Assembly: GCA_037178625.1 (NCBI GenBank)
Contig: CM074129.1
Location: forward strand, 2,232,001 to 2,296,000
Reading direction: 5' to 3'
Length of the DNA: 64,000 nt
DNA from: Skeletonema tropicum
Taxonomy: Eukaryota > Bacillariophyta > Thalassiosirophyceae > Thalassiosirales > Thalassiosiraceae
Position numbers and translations under genes: made by a program. The notes under the pieces are model-generated. The model did not search any database. It was not told where the DNA came from and saw only the letters and a program-made list of their open reading frames with translations. Below are positions 1-11,456 of the stretch, one piece after another; the stretch's first letter is position 1, and each line of letters begins with the position of its first letter.

Positions 1-69
1 TAGAAGTACTTATTGCAATGCAACTAAACGAAGAGGTTGAAAGTAATAATGTATACATTTAATGCATAC

Positions 70-1594
70 CTACACAAGATTATTCTCCTCTGCCTGCTCT
101 TCTTTTCGTTTCGCAATCTCTAACTTGTTCCTTGGGTTACCGAATGCGTTTGCAGCTGTCATCCTCCCGAACACGGTGGTCCAAGCCAGCTCTCCCGTGC
201 GATTTGATTTGCAGAAATCAGCTTCAAACTCGTCACTGATGGCACCCCACATTTTTGTAACTAGTGCAGGGGTCCAATCGCATATTTTCTCGATCCAGAC
301 ACCTTTTCTCCGGGCATACTTCTCTACTATTTTCATAAAAGGCTTCATCTTTCCACGGACTCTATTTCCTATATCAGTTCCCTTCTTTGATTTAAAATGC
401 ACCACATCTGAACTTCTCAAAGTGCCAAGAGGAGGGATATTATTCTCCGCATCACAGACTAGATACATAGAGATGAAAGAGGTAACGGACATTGGTGTGA
501 AGGTGTAATCCCTTGGCAAAACATTCAACTTGTTGTGGTGGAAGCCAAGTAACAACCTGCGCTTTTTCATGAACTCCACACCTTTCTTGAGCCTCTTGCG
601 CTTTTGTAACTGTTTCTCCTTGTTGGGTTGTTGGTTCTTGGTTACTTCGTTTGATACAGCATCGTTAGAATCATCATCCGAGGCAGGAGCGTCTTCGTCT
701 TCGTCAAAAATGGTACATGTGTTGAGTGCTGGCAGCTCCGCCGCTTCAACGGAGTCACTGGTGAATTCATGGCGGTGATTTCGAAGGGACTCCTTCACCT
801 CCTTCAATTCATTGCGAAGTTCGATGGTCAAGTCCTCGATTACCAGGCTCGAATGCTTCAGGCTTCAACACAGCTTTGCCCTTCGTAAGCTTGAGACCAA
901 GGTGTTGCTTGGCGGCGGCAACGTGGCGAGTAATACCTAAAATGTAAGTCCCAAGCTCTTGCGCAAAAGGCATCTCCACTCTCGCTACTTTGTAGACCCA
1001 TGCAACGGCACTGCGTATGCCATTATATTGGTCAATTGATTGGAAGACTTTAAGTCGAACTCTACCATTTTCAACTACCATGTCAGAGGTGATTTCATCT
1101 GTGATTTTCATTTCTGTCATGTATTTTTCAGCACATGAACGTTCAACCTCAACAATATTATACTTGGAGGCCATGTACTCCACAACTGTATCATAATCAA
1201 GAGAGTTGTCTCCATCTATCTTGATGAAACTGTTGTGGTGCTGCCCATCACGCAATGGTACGATAGCGTTGGCAGCATGAACGATATAATTTCTCAGCGC
1301 CGTCCTCTTCTTATTCTTCTCTGCCTTATCTTTGCTATCGGCATCGGTCATATTTTTCAGGTGCTGATCGGTCAATTTTTCTTTGTGGTTATCGAAGAGA
1401 TCAACACCAAACCGAATGAGATGGCCGAGGTAAACTTCCATGCTACCGACGGCAACAAAACTCTTTTCGACAAGATTTTTGGATGCCCTTGCATCGGCTG
1501 CAGGAGCGCTACGGGAGGCTTTCGGACGCGATGTTTTTGCCGACGCTCTCTTTTTTCTAGGGCGGCTGCCCTCGGACGACTTCTGTTTCGCCAT
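70..1594 (-). pseudogene. Crypton-like tyrosine recombinase remnant lacking its catalytic domain
   Basis: Two overlapping minus-strand frames, 1594-809 (ATG start, 261 residues) and about 855-70, form one broken gene. The first part starts with a Lys/Arg/Ser/Ala-rich tail and continues into a helical region resembling the SAM-like core-binding domain of Crypton-type tyrosine recombinases, with the family-like end GLKLTKGKAVLKPEAFE. The second part has a coiled coil (ELRNELKEVKESL), an acidic linker and a C-terminal module (GFHHNKLNVLP, then IPPLGTL) that I recognise from a repeated diatom protein family. In full-length relatives, as I recall them, the R-H-R-Y catalytic domain lies between these two parts; here they are almost adjacent, so it appears deleted. 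The frames also join by a +1 shift near 840-855. The element is presumably defective or non-autonomous. The family assignment is inference. Confidence 0.5.
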
Positions 1595-1728
1595 TGTTAT
1601 CAGTGTGATGATATATGAGTTAGTGGGAAGGGGCGGGTGGTGTCATGGATTTTAGGATCTTTTTTGCGAAGCGGCGGGCCTACTGCTCTCGTGGCTTCTC
1701 ATGGGCAGTCCAGTGGCCGTCCGGTCCT

Positions 1729-1868
1729 CCCAGTGTAAAAGTTACACTGAAAAGTGAGGTAGAAATCATGTATTTTCCCTTGCCGCATTTTGCCGCGCAA
1801 CACAGCGAACACAGCCACAGATACTACAAATTTGTATTTCAAGAAAATGTGTAGATTTTACACTGGGA
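1729..1868. repeat. Short element or site bounded by perfect 12-bp inverted repeats
   Basis: CCCAGTGTAAAA at 1729-1740 is matched by its exact reverse complement at 1857-1868. Related half sites (GTTACACTG near 1741, TTTTACACTC near 1898) lie beside them. The 140-bp span has no open frame. It could be a very short MITE or a pair of binding sites upstream of the divergent recombinase-like ORF. I find no convincing target duplication. Confidence 0.4.
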
Positions 1869-3589
1869 AAGGTCGTAAATTACGGAATTCCGACGTATTT
1901 TACACTCAAATTTTCGTTAAGTAGCGTTTTGCTAGCTATTTCGATCACATTCGGCCGATTTGACCATCGATACACAACATCTCGTTCTCGGCAACCAACT
2001 GGCCGATTCGACCCATTCCACTTGCAGTCCCCTTGCCAAAGACTTCATAGACATGGCCGGATGCGCCGCGGGGCCGGAGCCTTCGAATTGTGCAACAATA
2101 ATCACTACATAATACGGGGTGCGGGAGAGGTGATATTATGCCAACGTCGAACGTGTCTAATGTCAATTGTGCGTCCCCTTGAATCGTCGTAATGCTGCCT
2201 CAATGTCCAGCACCCCTCTTCCAGCAGTGATTCAGACTGTTGAGCCTTTTTCGGGGGGGGGGGGAGAGCTGTAAGTGGATCTACCATGAGAGAGCTCTGG
2301 CTAAGAGTCTTGGGCTGTTCAAAGAAGATCTACTCCCCGTGGTTTGGTGCAATCTATTGGTTGTAGTTCTTTTGAATTCGTCCAATCATTTAGACTCGGT
2401 AGATCTTCTTTTGATTCGCAAGAAGAATTGAGGGCGTTTGCATCGCCGAGAAAGATCACGAGGAGGCCACTCTGCGAGTGTGGAAGATAACGTGGGAGAA
2501 TGAAGTTGCAGGAATGACCAAATTGGTTCCCAAAGCTGACAAATTGGGAGAAGATTGAAGGTGTGCAGGGGCAAAATTGAGATGAATGATAGAGGAATAA
2601 TTCACAAAGCCTTTCATTCACTTTCACAACAATGACAAAGTATATTCTGTCTGAGGATCATTTTATGCCTTGTCTTGCCTCTCTTTGGACGAGTTGAAAA
2701 TGTTATTTGACACAACAATAGGGACAAGGTAGGGTTTGTTGGGAATGCCTTGATCGCATCAAATGCCAGAGATTCATCCGTTAATAATCTTATGAACGAT
2801 CTATTCTGAATACTCCAAGGGTTTACTATTACTATTTCGTTCTTGCTTTCAAGTCCAGCAGACACTCAGCCAGAGGATCCAGTAAATGATTGAAGATATC
2901 CTAATCTTCTTCGCGCTGTCTTTAGTATTATCACCGGTAGATATCTCAATGCAAGTTGTATTTACTCTACACTTGGATGTTCGTGTGACTATATCGTGCA
3001 TGATAGGGATGGTATACCTCCAGACGGCAATTCTCCATGTCCATATGTCAAATTGCATTACGACCTTAAAAGCTTATCACTGCCAGTACAAATTTGTTCG
3101 CAGCCGAATCTATAGGCAATGAGCTGCTCAGGGAGCCGTCATTCGTCTTCCAAGGAGTTTCGGAACATGGTGCACGGTGTGGACGAACATGGTTGTTTCG
3201 ATCGGTGATGTTTTGTTCGGAAGATTTTTGGCCGGCCTGGCGCGCCATTTTTACTCAGTCGATTTTGGCCCATCTTGTGTTGACACATCCGACCCCTACG
3301 AGCACCAACATGGGTGATGAAGATGAAACCAACGATACGAATGTCGAGACATGACCCCGGCGGACCGATGGCTGCGAGAGGGGGCGGTGATTTGACGATT
3401 TGATGACTGCAGGAACCATCATAGACACAAATTGATCATTTAACTAGGCAATTGCTAGTAGACAACATATCTCAATTACAACAGAACTAGAGCACCTAAT
3501 CCGGCTCCCTTTGCCGATTAGGCATCCTAGGGGTGTGCTAAGGCCATCTGGTGAGTTTTGAGTCATTTAAGAAAAATCGTTACTATGGT
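1869..3589. other. Gene-free spacer with no supportable coding sequence
   Basis: Only short open frames without recognisable domains occur here. There is a run of about 13 G near 2256-2270. I see no RNA gene. The spacer between the recombinase remnant and the truncated MITE copy looks like decayed repeat DNA. Confidence 0.5.
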
Positions 3590-4105
3590 GAATTTAACTA
3601 GCGTTACTACCCATAGAGGCAATATTAGACGGTGACGTCCGCCCGTCCGGCGAGCGCCGCCAAATGAACAGGGCTCATTGAAAATCCCAAGGAGCGTTTC
3701 TGCTGAATCCAAGCACGATATCATAAGCATAATAATCCATAGTAACGATCAGCCACCAATCGTCACACAATACGGCTATTAACTTGGTCTAATTCAGCGG
3801 CGGCAACGTCGACCATGGTTGCCGTTCCTGAGGTACTTAGGAGTGCGGTGATCAGTTCGAGCTTTCAATGACGGGGAGATCAGGAGAGACCGAGACTCGA
3901 TGAGTGATGTACAAGACTCAATATAAAGTAGACGAGACTCAATTATAGGGCAAAAGAGGTCGTAACGACAAGACAAAGAAAGACAGTATGTTTTGACATC
4001 GGAACTTGTGAAGGATCGCTAAATTCGAATACCGGTTAGCGGACGAGATGGTAAATTGATTTTGAAATTTCACAAAACGACGGCAACCCTGCTTATTTAC
4101 CCTTG
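3590..4105. mobile_element. Truncated relative of the hAT-like fold-back MITE
   Basis: This stretch aligns by eye with the right half of the element at 15223-16025. Shared landmarks are GCAATATTAGACGGTGACGT, then CGATCAGCCACCAATCGTC, GGCTATTAACTTGGTCTA, GCGGCGGCAACGTCGACC, and the same terminus ending CCCTGCTTATTTACCCTTG at 4105. The left arm and left terminus are missing, so this is a half copy and probably immobile. Divergence between the copies shows the family is not brand new. Confidence 0.75.
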
Positions 4106-4484
4106 GTACTTACGAGGTTGATGTCGATCGAGTTGAAGATGAAGTGGGAAAGGGAGAAATCTGGCGAAGATAAGAAGAGAGAAGAGAGAATAGAGAATAA
4201 CATACTTTCTCCTTTCACCTCTTTTCTTCCTTTTGAATAATTTAAGTAGGCTTCTCTTTCTTGTCCTTTCCTTTGGGCTCAACCTAAAACCTCTCGATAA
4301 AAGCACACAAGATTGCTCAACCAGGCAGCGACTAGACTAGCGATTGTATTGTAGCATTGCATTGAGCATTCAAGGAAAGTAGCGGAAATTCAAATATCAA
4401 TAAATAACGAACTACCTACTAAGTTAATAGATGAGACATCTAAGTACGGTTCTAACTGGGACAGTCAAACTATCAGAGATTTAA

Positions 4485-7400
4485 ATGTTATTACGTACGT
4501 CGTCGAAGAGAAAATGGTACCATCGTATCACTATTACTACAGTGAGGGCAACGATCACGCCGACTTCGACGGAAGACATACTCATCATCATCCACAGCAT
4601 GAGCATGTGGCGACTCCTCATGATGCAATGACAGGAGATTCTGGCTGCCACGGGAAGTACTTCTCCACCATCTCCGCGTCACATCAAACGTCCGCAGGCT
4701 TCAGCGAAACAGAACCGCCCGTCGTCGAAGCCAGAGACGAAGGCCAAAAAGGCTCTGAGGCTGAAAGCTGCCAAACATTTTCATCGTGGTGGCACGTCGT
4801 CTTCTGCTGCTGGAGGCGTAGATGGTAGCAGCAGTGGCAGCAATACTAATAACAACAATTTATCAAAGACGACACAATCAGAGGAAGGGTAAATCTCCAT
4901 CGAGAGTCGATGCAACTCGATCGAGTGATAAATATTTTTACCCGGAAGAGAGTTCATCCTCTATCCCAGCTGTTGATGGCGAAGACTTGAATACAGTTGA
5001 TGGAACCAATAAAAGTCCATCACCTAATATGATTTCTCCATCCCCCAACAATAGCAGCGGCACAAATAATATTATCAATCATGAACTTGACAAAATTGTA
5101 GAAGACGATCCAGAAATTGAAGTCTATGAATCCGCTAGTGAAATTGGCAGCGGCTACAACAGTGGAAGCGATTTGGAGAATGCCGCTCGAAAAATATTGC
5201 GACGTCGAGGTGTGGGTGGTTCGCTGAATTCATCATCTAGGTCAAAATATAATTCAGATGACAATGCATCTGATACTGGATCGGCAATCTCGTCGTCTGC
5301 CTCATCGTCTTTTCGGAAGTTACCAGATGGATGGAAAGAGAGGATAAAACGAAAAGGAGGAATGCCAAAGCTGCCTCCTACAATGGATAAAAAGGAGAAG
5401 CCACCTCTACCCAAGAGCAAAGTTGCTCTGCAGTCACAAAAGGAACAACAAATGCAGCCGCAAGAGGAATTACCACCAAAAGAAGACAGTGAAACAACCT
5501 AGAAGTGCTACCAACAGAAGAGAACGGATAATTTTGATGATGATGTTGATGATGATGATTATGAAGGTCAACAAGACTCTTCGGGGATTAATCAATATCA
5601 CGATCATTTCAGTGCTATCGCTAGTGCATGCGAGGATAGTGATGATGACGAGTATTACCAAGATCATTTTAATGGTAATGCAAACGGCGCATTTCCCTCA
5701 TTTTCTAATCACAACAATCATGAAGTGGACAATGATCATCTGTCTTCTATTCTGGATTACCCACCTATTTATGAAGAGCACGTCTTTGGACCTATTCAAC
5801 CATCGACAATTTACGAGTCAAATGATGAATACGAGCAGGATGAGAATGATGATTCTCTGTTTAAAGAAGAGTGGAATGCTGATGATTTGTCGTTACTGAA
5901 AAATGATGATCGTGGTGTAAATTTTGACAAGGAGATTGTACGGGTTGAAGAAGTTGATGAGTCTGGCTTTCCTTCGCCTTCTCGAAAAACAAAAGCGCTT
6001 GAAAGCGTTGACGTATCAGGCTTTCCGTCATCTTCTCCCACAAATATAGATCAAAAGGGTACACAGCAGATGGAGATGGAGCAAACGTCTGTCGACGGAA
6101 GAAGTAATGATTCCGTGAAGAATGATTTTAACAAGGACGACTACTTTCATCAATTCGATCAGAATTGGGAGCAAAATTTTTCACCTCCTCCTGGTGTCAA
6201 ATGGAAGAAGTTTACAAAGCGAGGTGCTGCTGCTCTGCCTCAACTTACTAACGACGACGATCACGCCCCTTTTGCAAAAGAAGAAGACGCTGCTGTACCT
6301 AGTTTTGCATGGAGCGATTCTTCCTTTCGTGATAATGTTGAAGATCCAGCCAGTAGAGAGCGTAGCGATGAGATGAGAGAAGGCAACGGGGAGGAACATA
6401 AGCATGTCACACAGCTTCCTATGCGTCAACCAGAAAAGGAAAGAGAGAAAGTTTTACCAGCAATGCAACCATTTTCCGACGGAGATCTCTCTGATCTTGG
6501 CAACGATGTTAGTGATGCAGAAGCTGCGGTGGGAATCACTACTCCATCGAAAAGGCGTCTGAACTTCTTCAAGAGAAGAGGTCGACGTTACCATTCTGAA
6601 GGCGAGAGATCGGACAGTGAGTGGGATAGTGATGCGAGCAAAAAGTCCCCCAGAATAAAATCACCATTACATCGAAGAAATAAGGCCAAGAAACAAATTG
6701 CGAAAACAAATGATACGAGACGAAAACTCTTTGGGTCCTCACCGAAGAAGGCAGAGAAGACTCGTTCTCCTGCAAAGAAGACCTCATCTGCTGCGAGCCC
6801 GCCTCTAGCTTCTGAGACGGTCTTAAATCCAATTAGTCCCCGCGGTACGGTTACACCGATTGTATCAAATGCTGTTGTGACGACTCCCGATTCAAAAACT
6901 GTTCCAAGTGTGGATGGCCCGCCTCTAGCTTCTGAGACGGTCTTCAATCCAATTAGTCCCCGCGGTACGGTTACACCGATTGTATCAAATGCTGTTGTGA
7001 CGACTCCCGATTCAAAACCTGTTCCAAGTGTGGATGTGAAGCAGAATGATGCCACAGACGACAAAACGGTTTCAACCTTGGGCTCGATTATCACCAAAGA
7101 AACTTCATCAAAAGCGACAGCGAGAGTTGCATCATCTAACGCCTCAGCCAATAGTGCTATGAGTGAAATCGAACGACTTCGTAAAGAAAATGATAAACTC
7201 AGGCAAGAACTGGAAAGGCAAGCCGCGCGTCGAGAAAATGAACGGCTTCGACAAGAGTTGGAGAAAGGGGCTGCGAGTGAAGCGTCTTCATCTCATCTAT
7301 CAAGGAATACTGATGGTGCTAGTGAATATGGTAATGAGATTTCTCGTACGAAGAAGAATTCTCGCAATCAGATGCACAAATCAACTTTATCATCTTTTCT

Positions 7401-7815
7401 TGAAAGTGATGTGAAAGCTAAGCAACGCCCTCGTCGCCATCGCGTCACGAAAAATCACTTAATGAAGCAAGCAGATTTTGATGATGAGTCAATAACAACT
7501 CACTCTCCGTCTAGGCCGAACCGCCGCGTCAATGACGGAACTGGGCCAGAACTCCTTAGTAAAGTGGCTGGTGCGACTGACTGGGTGGCTTCTCAAGTGA
7601 GAAATGCCGCTCAAGGTCAAGTGGACTGCTTCACAGCATGCTCTAGGGCCGATAGAGGTAGGAGGAGACGTGCTAAAGGTGCTTATGCTAATAGTGGATC
7701 AGATACAGATAGTTTGGAAGATGATAGTTTGTTAAGAATCGGTGGACGGCCTCGTCCTCCCATTGCTAGGCAGAGGCGAGACGATGTGAACAGGACAAAG
7801 GAACAATTGTTATAG
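4485..7815 (+). CDS. Acidic Ser/Asp-rich coiled-coil protein of unknown function, frame-disrupted
   Basis: I do not recognise the family. The well supported part runs in one frame from about 4891 to the TAA stop at 7815, broken only by a single TAG at 5500-5502. It is rich in Asp, Glu, Ser and Asn, has a Lys/Arg- and Ser/Pro-rich middle, a perfect tandem duplication of a 40-residue segment (6797-7036), and a short coiled coil near 7160-7275 (ERLRKENDKLRQELERQ). The N terminus is uncertain. A basic segment in another frame (about 4632-4890, including KPETKAKKALRLKAAKHF) leads into the main frame by a +1 step, and the first exon may begin at ATG 4485 or 4514. The stop may reflect an unrecognised intron, a sequence error or a real nonsense mutation. 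The protein is probably intracellular, as no clear signal peptide is seen. Confidence 0.55.
6797..7036 (+). repeat. In-frame tandem duplication of 120 bp, two copies
   Basis: The segment starting GCCCGCCTCTAGCTTCTGAG at 6797 is repeated at 6917 with only a few mismatches. It encodes two 40-residue repeats beginning PPLASETV and including RGTVTPIVSNAVVTTPDSK. The near identity means a recent duplication inside the gene. Confidence 0.95.
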
Positions 7816-8320
7816 TGGCAACTTGTAAAAGATAAGAAGTATATAAAATCTCTTTACCTATGCATTAGCAGTAGTGGATCCTCTTCTGGATGAGCAAAGA
7901 AGGGACTCTCAATTCTACTGAATTGCATAATGTTCATGTTCATCAGACTCCTTCCCACTTTCTCCCGGCTCTGCTTTTATGCAAAAAGAAACGCACTCGC
8001 TCCTCGCTCCTCCGAGCGACTGCAAATGGCCATGAATGGCACTCATTATTTTTTGAATACATACAATACTTACTCCCGTACTGTTTCCTGTTTGAAATCT
8101 GGCATATCACTTCCTACTAACGCTGCATTATTCTCAGAGCACAGCAGTAGTCTCCTATTGGCATAGTTTGTTGTTGTTGAGGGAGCAATAATCTACGTGG
8201 GGCAGTCTGCTCTGATTTTGACGCTACACAGACACATCATATTCTATCTTCCATCTGCAGAGAAACAATATCTAATTGAGGGACTATTTGTTAGGTCAAG
8301 AGGGCCACTGATTCATCAAA
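7816..8320. other. Intergenic spacer between two plus-strand genes
   Basis: This holds the 3' region of the acidic protein gene and the 5' region of the plastid SAP-repeat gene. Open frames here overlap no recognisable domain. I see no distinct promoter element. Confidence 0.5.
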
Positions 8321-11300
8321 ATGAATACGATCCGACGGTCGACGATGCAATTTTTAGTGGTAATGTTTGCCTTGTCACTGTCGGGCTCGCTGTTCGAGAC
8401 AATCAGAGGTGCAAATGCTTCATTCGCTCATGCACCGAGTACGCCAAACCTGCGGAGTCGAAGCTCGTTAGCATTGGTTCCCCCACGGAGAAGCTATCGT
8501 AGACAAACCGTGCCGAGATCGCTACGAATAATACAATCTAGAACAGCGCTGCAAATAAAATTGCGTGATTATATGGGTGACGGAAAGAAGAAAAACGACC
8601 CTGATTCATTTGACGTAAGCAACCTCGACAGAAGAACAAAATTATCTCATCAACTACTGACCAAATCAACACCAGAGATTAAGCGCGAATTAGAATACAC
8701 CTATGGAATATCTACAGTTGGATTGATGGGGAGGGACAAATTAATCAGCGCTTTGGTGGATGCTAGATTAAAGGGAAGCAGTCAGAGCGTGTCTGGTGTA
8801 GCAGGTTCTCCAGAAGTTAATTCAACACCACCGCAAAGACCAGCAGCAACTTCTCCTAATACGAAAGACTTTCGACAAATCAACACAAATCATGGGCCAG
8901 ACATTGAAACAATGGGGGTCGGAGAAATCAAACGAGAGTTGAAACTTTATGGTGTCAACGTGGAGGCATTCGTTGAGAAAAGGGAATTAATGGAGGCACT
9001 GAAGAGGGAACGTCAGCTTCGGGCACCAACTTCGGCGAGACCGAAAAATACAAAGGTTGTAGTTGTACCTGGCGTGGGGAATGTACCTTCTGGTGATTCA
9101 AGGAGAGTAGCTGCGACTAATCCTGGTAGCCAATCAACCAACGACTCAGAGAAACAGCGCGAGTTTCGAATTGCTTACGAATTCGAGCACATACAAACAT
9201 CGCTCCCAGATCCGCTTGAAATTTTGACAGAGCTTGAATCACAGTATAGCATCAGTACAAAATACTTTTCAGGAGCGAAGGAAATGGCATATGCTTTGGC
9301 AGTGGCAAGAGTAGATGCCTCTATTGAAAAGGAAAAAAGAGGGCAAGGTCAGGGCTCTGTAATAGGCGAGAACTTGGGCAATGATGAGCCTATCTCGAGG
9401 AATAGAAACAGCAACATGAACTATAGTTCCAACTTCGTGTCGCCGACAATCGAGGAATTAGTAGCCATGGAGTATGAAAATCTTCAATTCTGGGATCAAT
9501 CTGACTTGGCAGCAGAATTGGAAAATCAGTATGGTATCCCAGCAAAACACTTTCTTGGGAAGAAAGAAATGGCCTATGCGTTGGCGGTAGAGAGAGTGGA
9601 ACAAGCTGCGAATGAGGGTGGTTTTATTGTCGATGATGATGATGATGATGATTACTACAAACAGGAGGAAGACGAAGTCGAAGACAAGGTGGCGTTTGAC
9701 TCTTATTTTCAATCGGCCCAAGAAGGATGGAACACTGCCACTGATGGCAATTATGGCAACAACTACGATATGTTTAGAATGTTGGAAGAAGAGATGAGGA
9801 AAGAGGAAGAGCAGAAGCGTTTACGACAAATGGCAGCAAGTGACACACGTTCGACAGACGAGTTCATTAGTGCGCAGAATAAAAAGACACCTCTTGCGGA
9901 TATGGCGAATGGCAAAAAAAATGGCAGACAGTACTCCCATAGCCGAACGCCTTTATCATCGGAGCAACCATCTCCTCAAAGGCAGCGCCAAAGGCGACAA
10001 AACGTGGGCAGAGGGACTGTAATGGGGGGGCGTGCTAATACTCCTGACACTGAGTCAAAGCCACTTTCAGCCGTTGCAAGAGAAGCAGATGAAAAACGTA
10101 AAGCACGAACGAAAAGATCAACTCCTCTGTCAGATATTTTAAAGGGAGCGGAAGAGAAGCAACAGGTGCGGTCGCGTCGGGTTTCCACACCCCTTTCAGA
10201 CATTCTCAAGGGACAGCAGACAGAGCGACGGCGGTCAGCTAATGATCCTTACAGAACTCGAAGTAAACCACCTCCTCGACCAAAAGCAACAAGTACAGGA
10301 CGATTTGATGACTCGTTTAGTATCGGTGATCCATTCAATTCTTACAACCGTGCTAGTTCGAGGCGCACCGGATCACAGATGCCGTTTGAGCCGACACCAT
10401 TTACAGCACCTGGGTCACACAACGCTGCACAAAGCACATCATCCCGTCCTCCTAGAAAGACAACATTCTCAAGGTCGCAGAAACCCTACGAGCCGACTTT
10501 CACTCCACCACGGAAGCATGATACGACAAACATGCCGCCCCCACCAAAAAGTTCTCGCCAAAACAGTAGAAAATTCAACTTCAAAGATGGTCCAGATTTC
10601 ACTCAGCCCTTTGTCGGGTCGCAGGTTTGGGTAAATGAGAACGTCCCACCATCGCCGCCATTGCAGGTCGAACCGCCTCCTAGAGATCCAAATTACAAGA
10701 CACCTGAGCGACCTTTTGAGCCTACACCTTTCTCAACATTTCAACCACATTCAGTGCGCGACGATAGACCTCCAACTACTCGTGAACAATTCAGGGCTCC
10801 TCCTCCTCCTCCATCACCTACCACGAATAGAAACAAATCCCCTCCATCAAGTGGAAAGAAACATACATATAAATCAAATCGCGACGTATCATCCCCATTT
10901 GACAAGTTCAATGATGCCTTCAATGACAAGAGTAGTCGGAAGAAACCCAATGACCCAGAAGGACAAGAAAAGGGGTTCAAAAGTGGCAACGTGGAGGTGC
11001 TGACCGGTGATGGTGACACTGCCAACAAATGGCGATCAGTAAAGAGCGGTACAGTGGTTATTGATGCCATTATAGATGATGATGACGAATCATCTTCATC
11101 AGAAACGTACGAAAAGAGAAACTTTTTCACTAATGCCTGGAAGGGAGGTCCTCAGTCAGAAGCAGCAGAGCCTGTCACTGCGAATGGTACAAATGATTTC
11201 TCTGGAGTGACTGACTGGACTGAAACAATACGCAGAGCACAGCAATTGCTTGCCGATGATCCAAAATTGAGATACATGGCTACTATTGCGCAATCGAACC

Positions 11301-11413
11301 CGAGAGTCAAAGAAGCTGTTGATGCGTGCATGGACAATCCGTCTGCGTTTGGGCAGTATTTGGCAGACCCAGAGATTGGTCCGATACTGGAGGCGATGCG
11401 AAAGTCTATTTAA
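8321..11413 (+). CDS. Plastid-targeted protein with four SAP-like repeats and a C-terminal STI1-like domain
   Basis: The protein has 1030 residues and starts at ATG 8321. Residues 8-30 are a hydrophobic signal segment followed by ANASFAHAP, which fits the diatom ASAFAP plastid presequence with Phe at the predicted cleavage site. Four short helical SAP-like repeats start near residues 117, 200, 299 and 395; the last two share KEMAYALAV. A poly-Asp stretch follows near residue 434. The long disordered middle repeats short motifs: TPLSDILKG twice, and PFEPTPF or similar three times. The last 55 residues (DDPKLRYMATIAQSNPRV, then DPEIGPILEAM) resemble the STI1/Hop chaperone-binding fold also found at the C terminus of Tic40. 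Inference: a plastid protein with a nucleic-acid-binding or co-chaperone role. The frame is intact and no intron is needed. Confidence 0.75.
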   Translation: MNTIRRSTMQFLVVMFALSLSGSLFETIRGANASFAHAPSTPNLRSRSSLALVPPRRSYRRQTVPRSLRIIQSRTALQIKLRDYMGDGKKKNDPDSFDVSNLDRRTKLSHQLLTKSTPEIKRELEYTYGISTVGLMGRDKLISALVDARLKGSSQSVSGVAGSPEVNSTPPQRPAATSPNTKDFRQINTNHGPDIETMGVGEIKRELKLYGVNVEAFVEKRELMEALKRERQLRAPTSARPKNTKVVVVPGVGNVPSGDSRRVAATNPGSQSTNDSEKQREFRIAYEFEHIQTSLPDPLEILTELESQYSISTKYFSGAKEMAYALAVARVDASIEKEKRGQGQGSVIGENLGNDEPISRNRNSNMNYSSNFVSPTIEELVAMEYENLQFWDQSDLAAELENQYGIPAKHFLGKKEMAYALAVERVEQAANEGGFIVDDDDDDDYYKQEEDEVEDKVAFDSYFQSAQEGWNTATDGNYGNNYDMFRMLEEEMRKEEEQKRLRQMAASDTRSTDEFISAQNKKTPLADMANGKKNGRQYSHSRTPLSSEQPSPQRQRQRRQNVGRGTVMGGRANTPDTESKPLSAVAREADEKRKARTKRSTPLSDILKGAEEKQQVRSRRVSTPLSDILKGQQTERRRSANDPYRTRSKPPPRPKATSTGRFDDSFSIGDPFNSYNRASSRRTGSQMPFEPTPFTAPGSHNAAQSTSSRPPRKTTFSRSQKPYEPTFTPPRKHDTTNMPPPPKSSRQNSRKFNFKDGPDFTQPFVGSQVWVNENVPPSPPLQVEPPPRDPNYKTPERPFEPTPFSTFQPHSVRDDRPPTTREQFRAPPPPPSPTTNRNKSPPSSGKKHTYKSNRDVSSPFDKFNDAFNDKSSRKKPNDPEGQEKGFKSGNVEVLTGDGDTANKWRSVKSGTVVIDAIIDDDDESSSSETYEKRNFFTNAWKGGPQSEAAEPVTANGTNDFSGVTDWTETIRRAQQLLADDPKLRYMATIAQSNPRVKEAVDACMDNPSAFGQYLADPEIGPILEAMRKSI

Positions 11414-11456
11414 TTTGAACAAAATTGATTTAACTTCTAGTAGAGTGTAGATGTTG

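Noticed and set aside
2319..2627. Minus-strand frame of 102 codons
   Set aside because: No domain or coding bias, and a shorter frame overlaps it. The region looks like degraded repeat DNA.
3094..3354. Open frame of 86 codons on the plus strand
   Set aside because: No domain, no homology I recognise, and it lies in decayed repeat DNA with an equally open shadow on the other strand.
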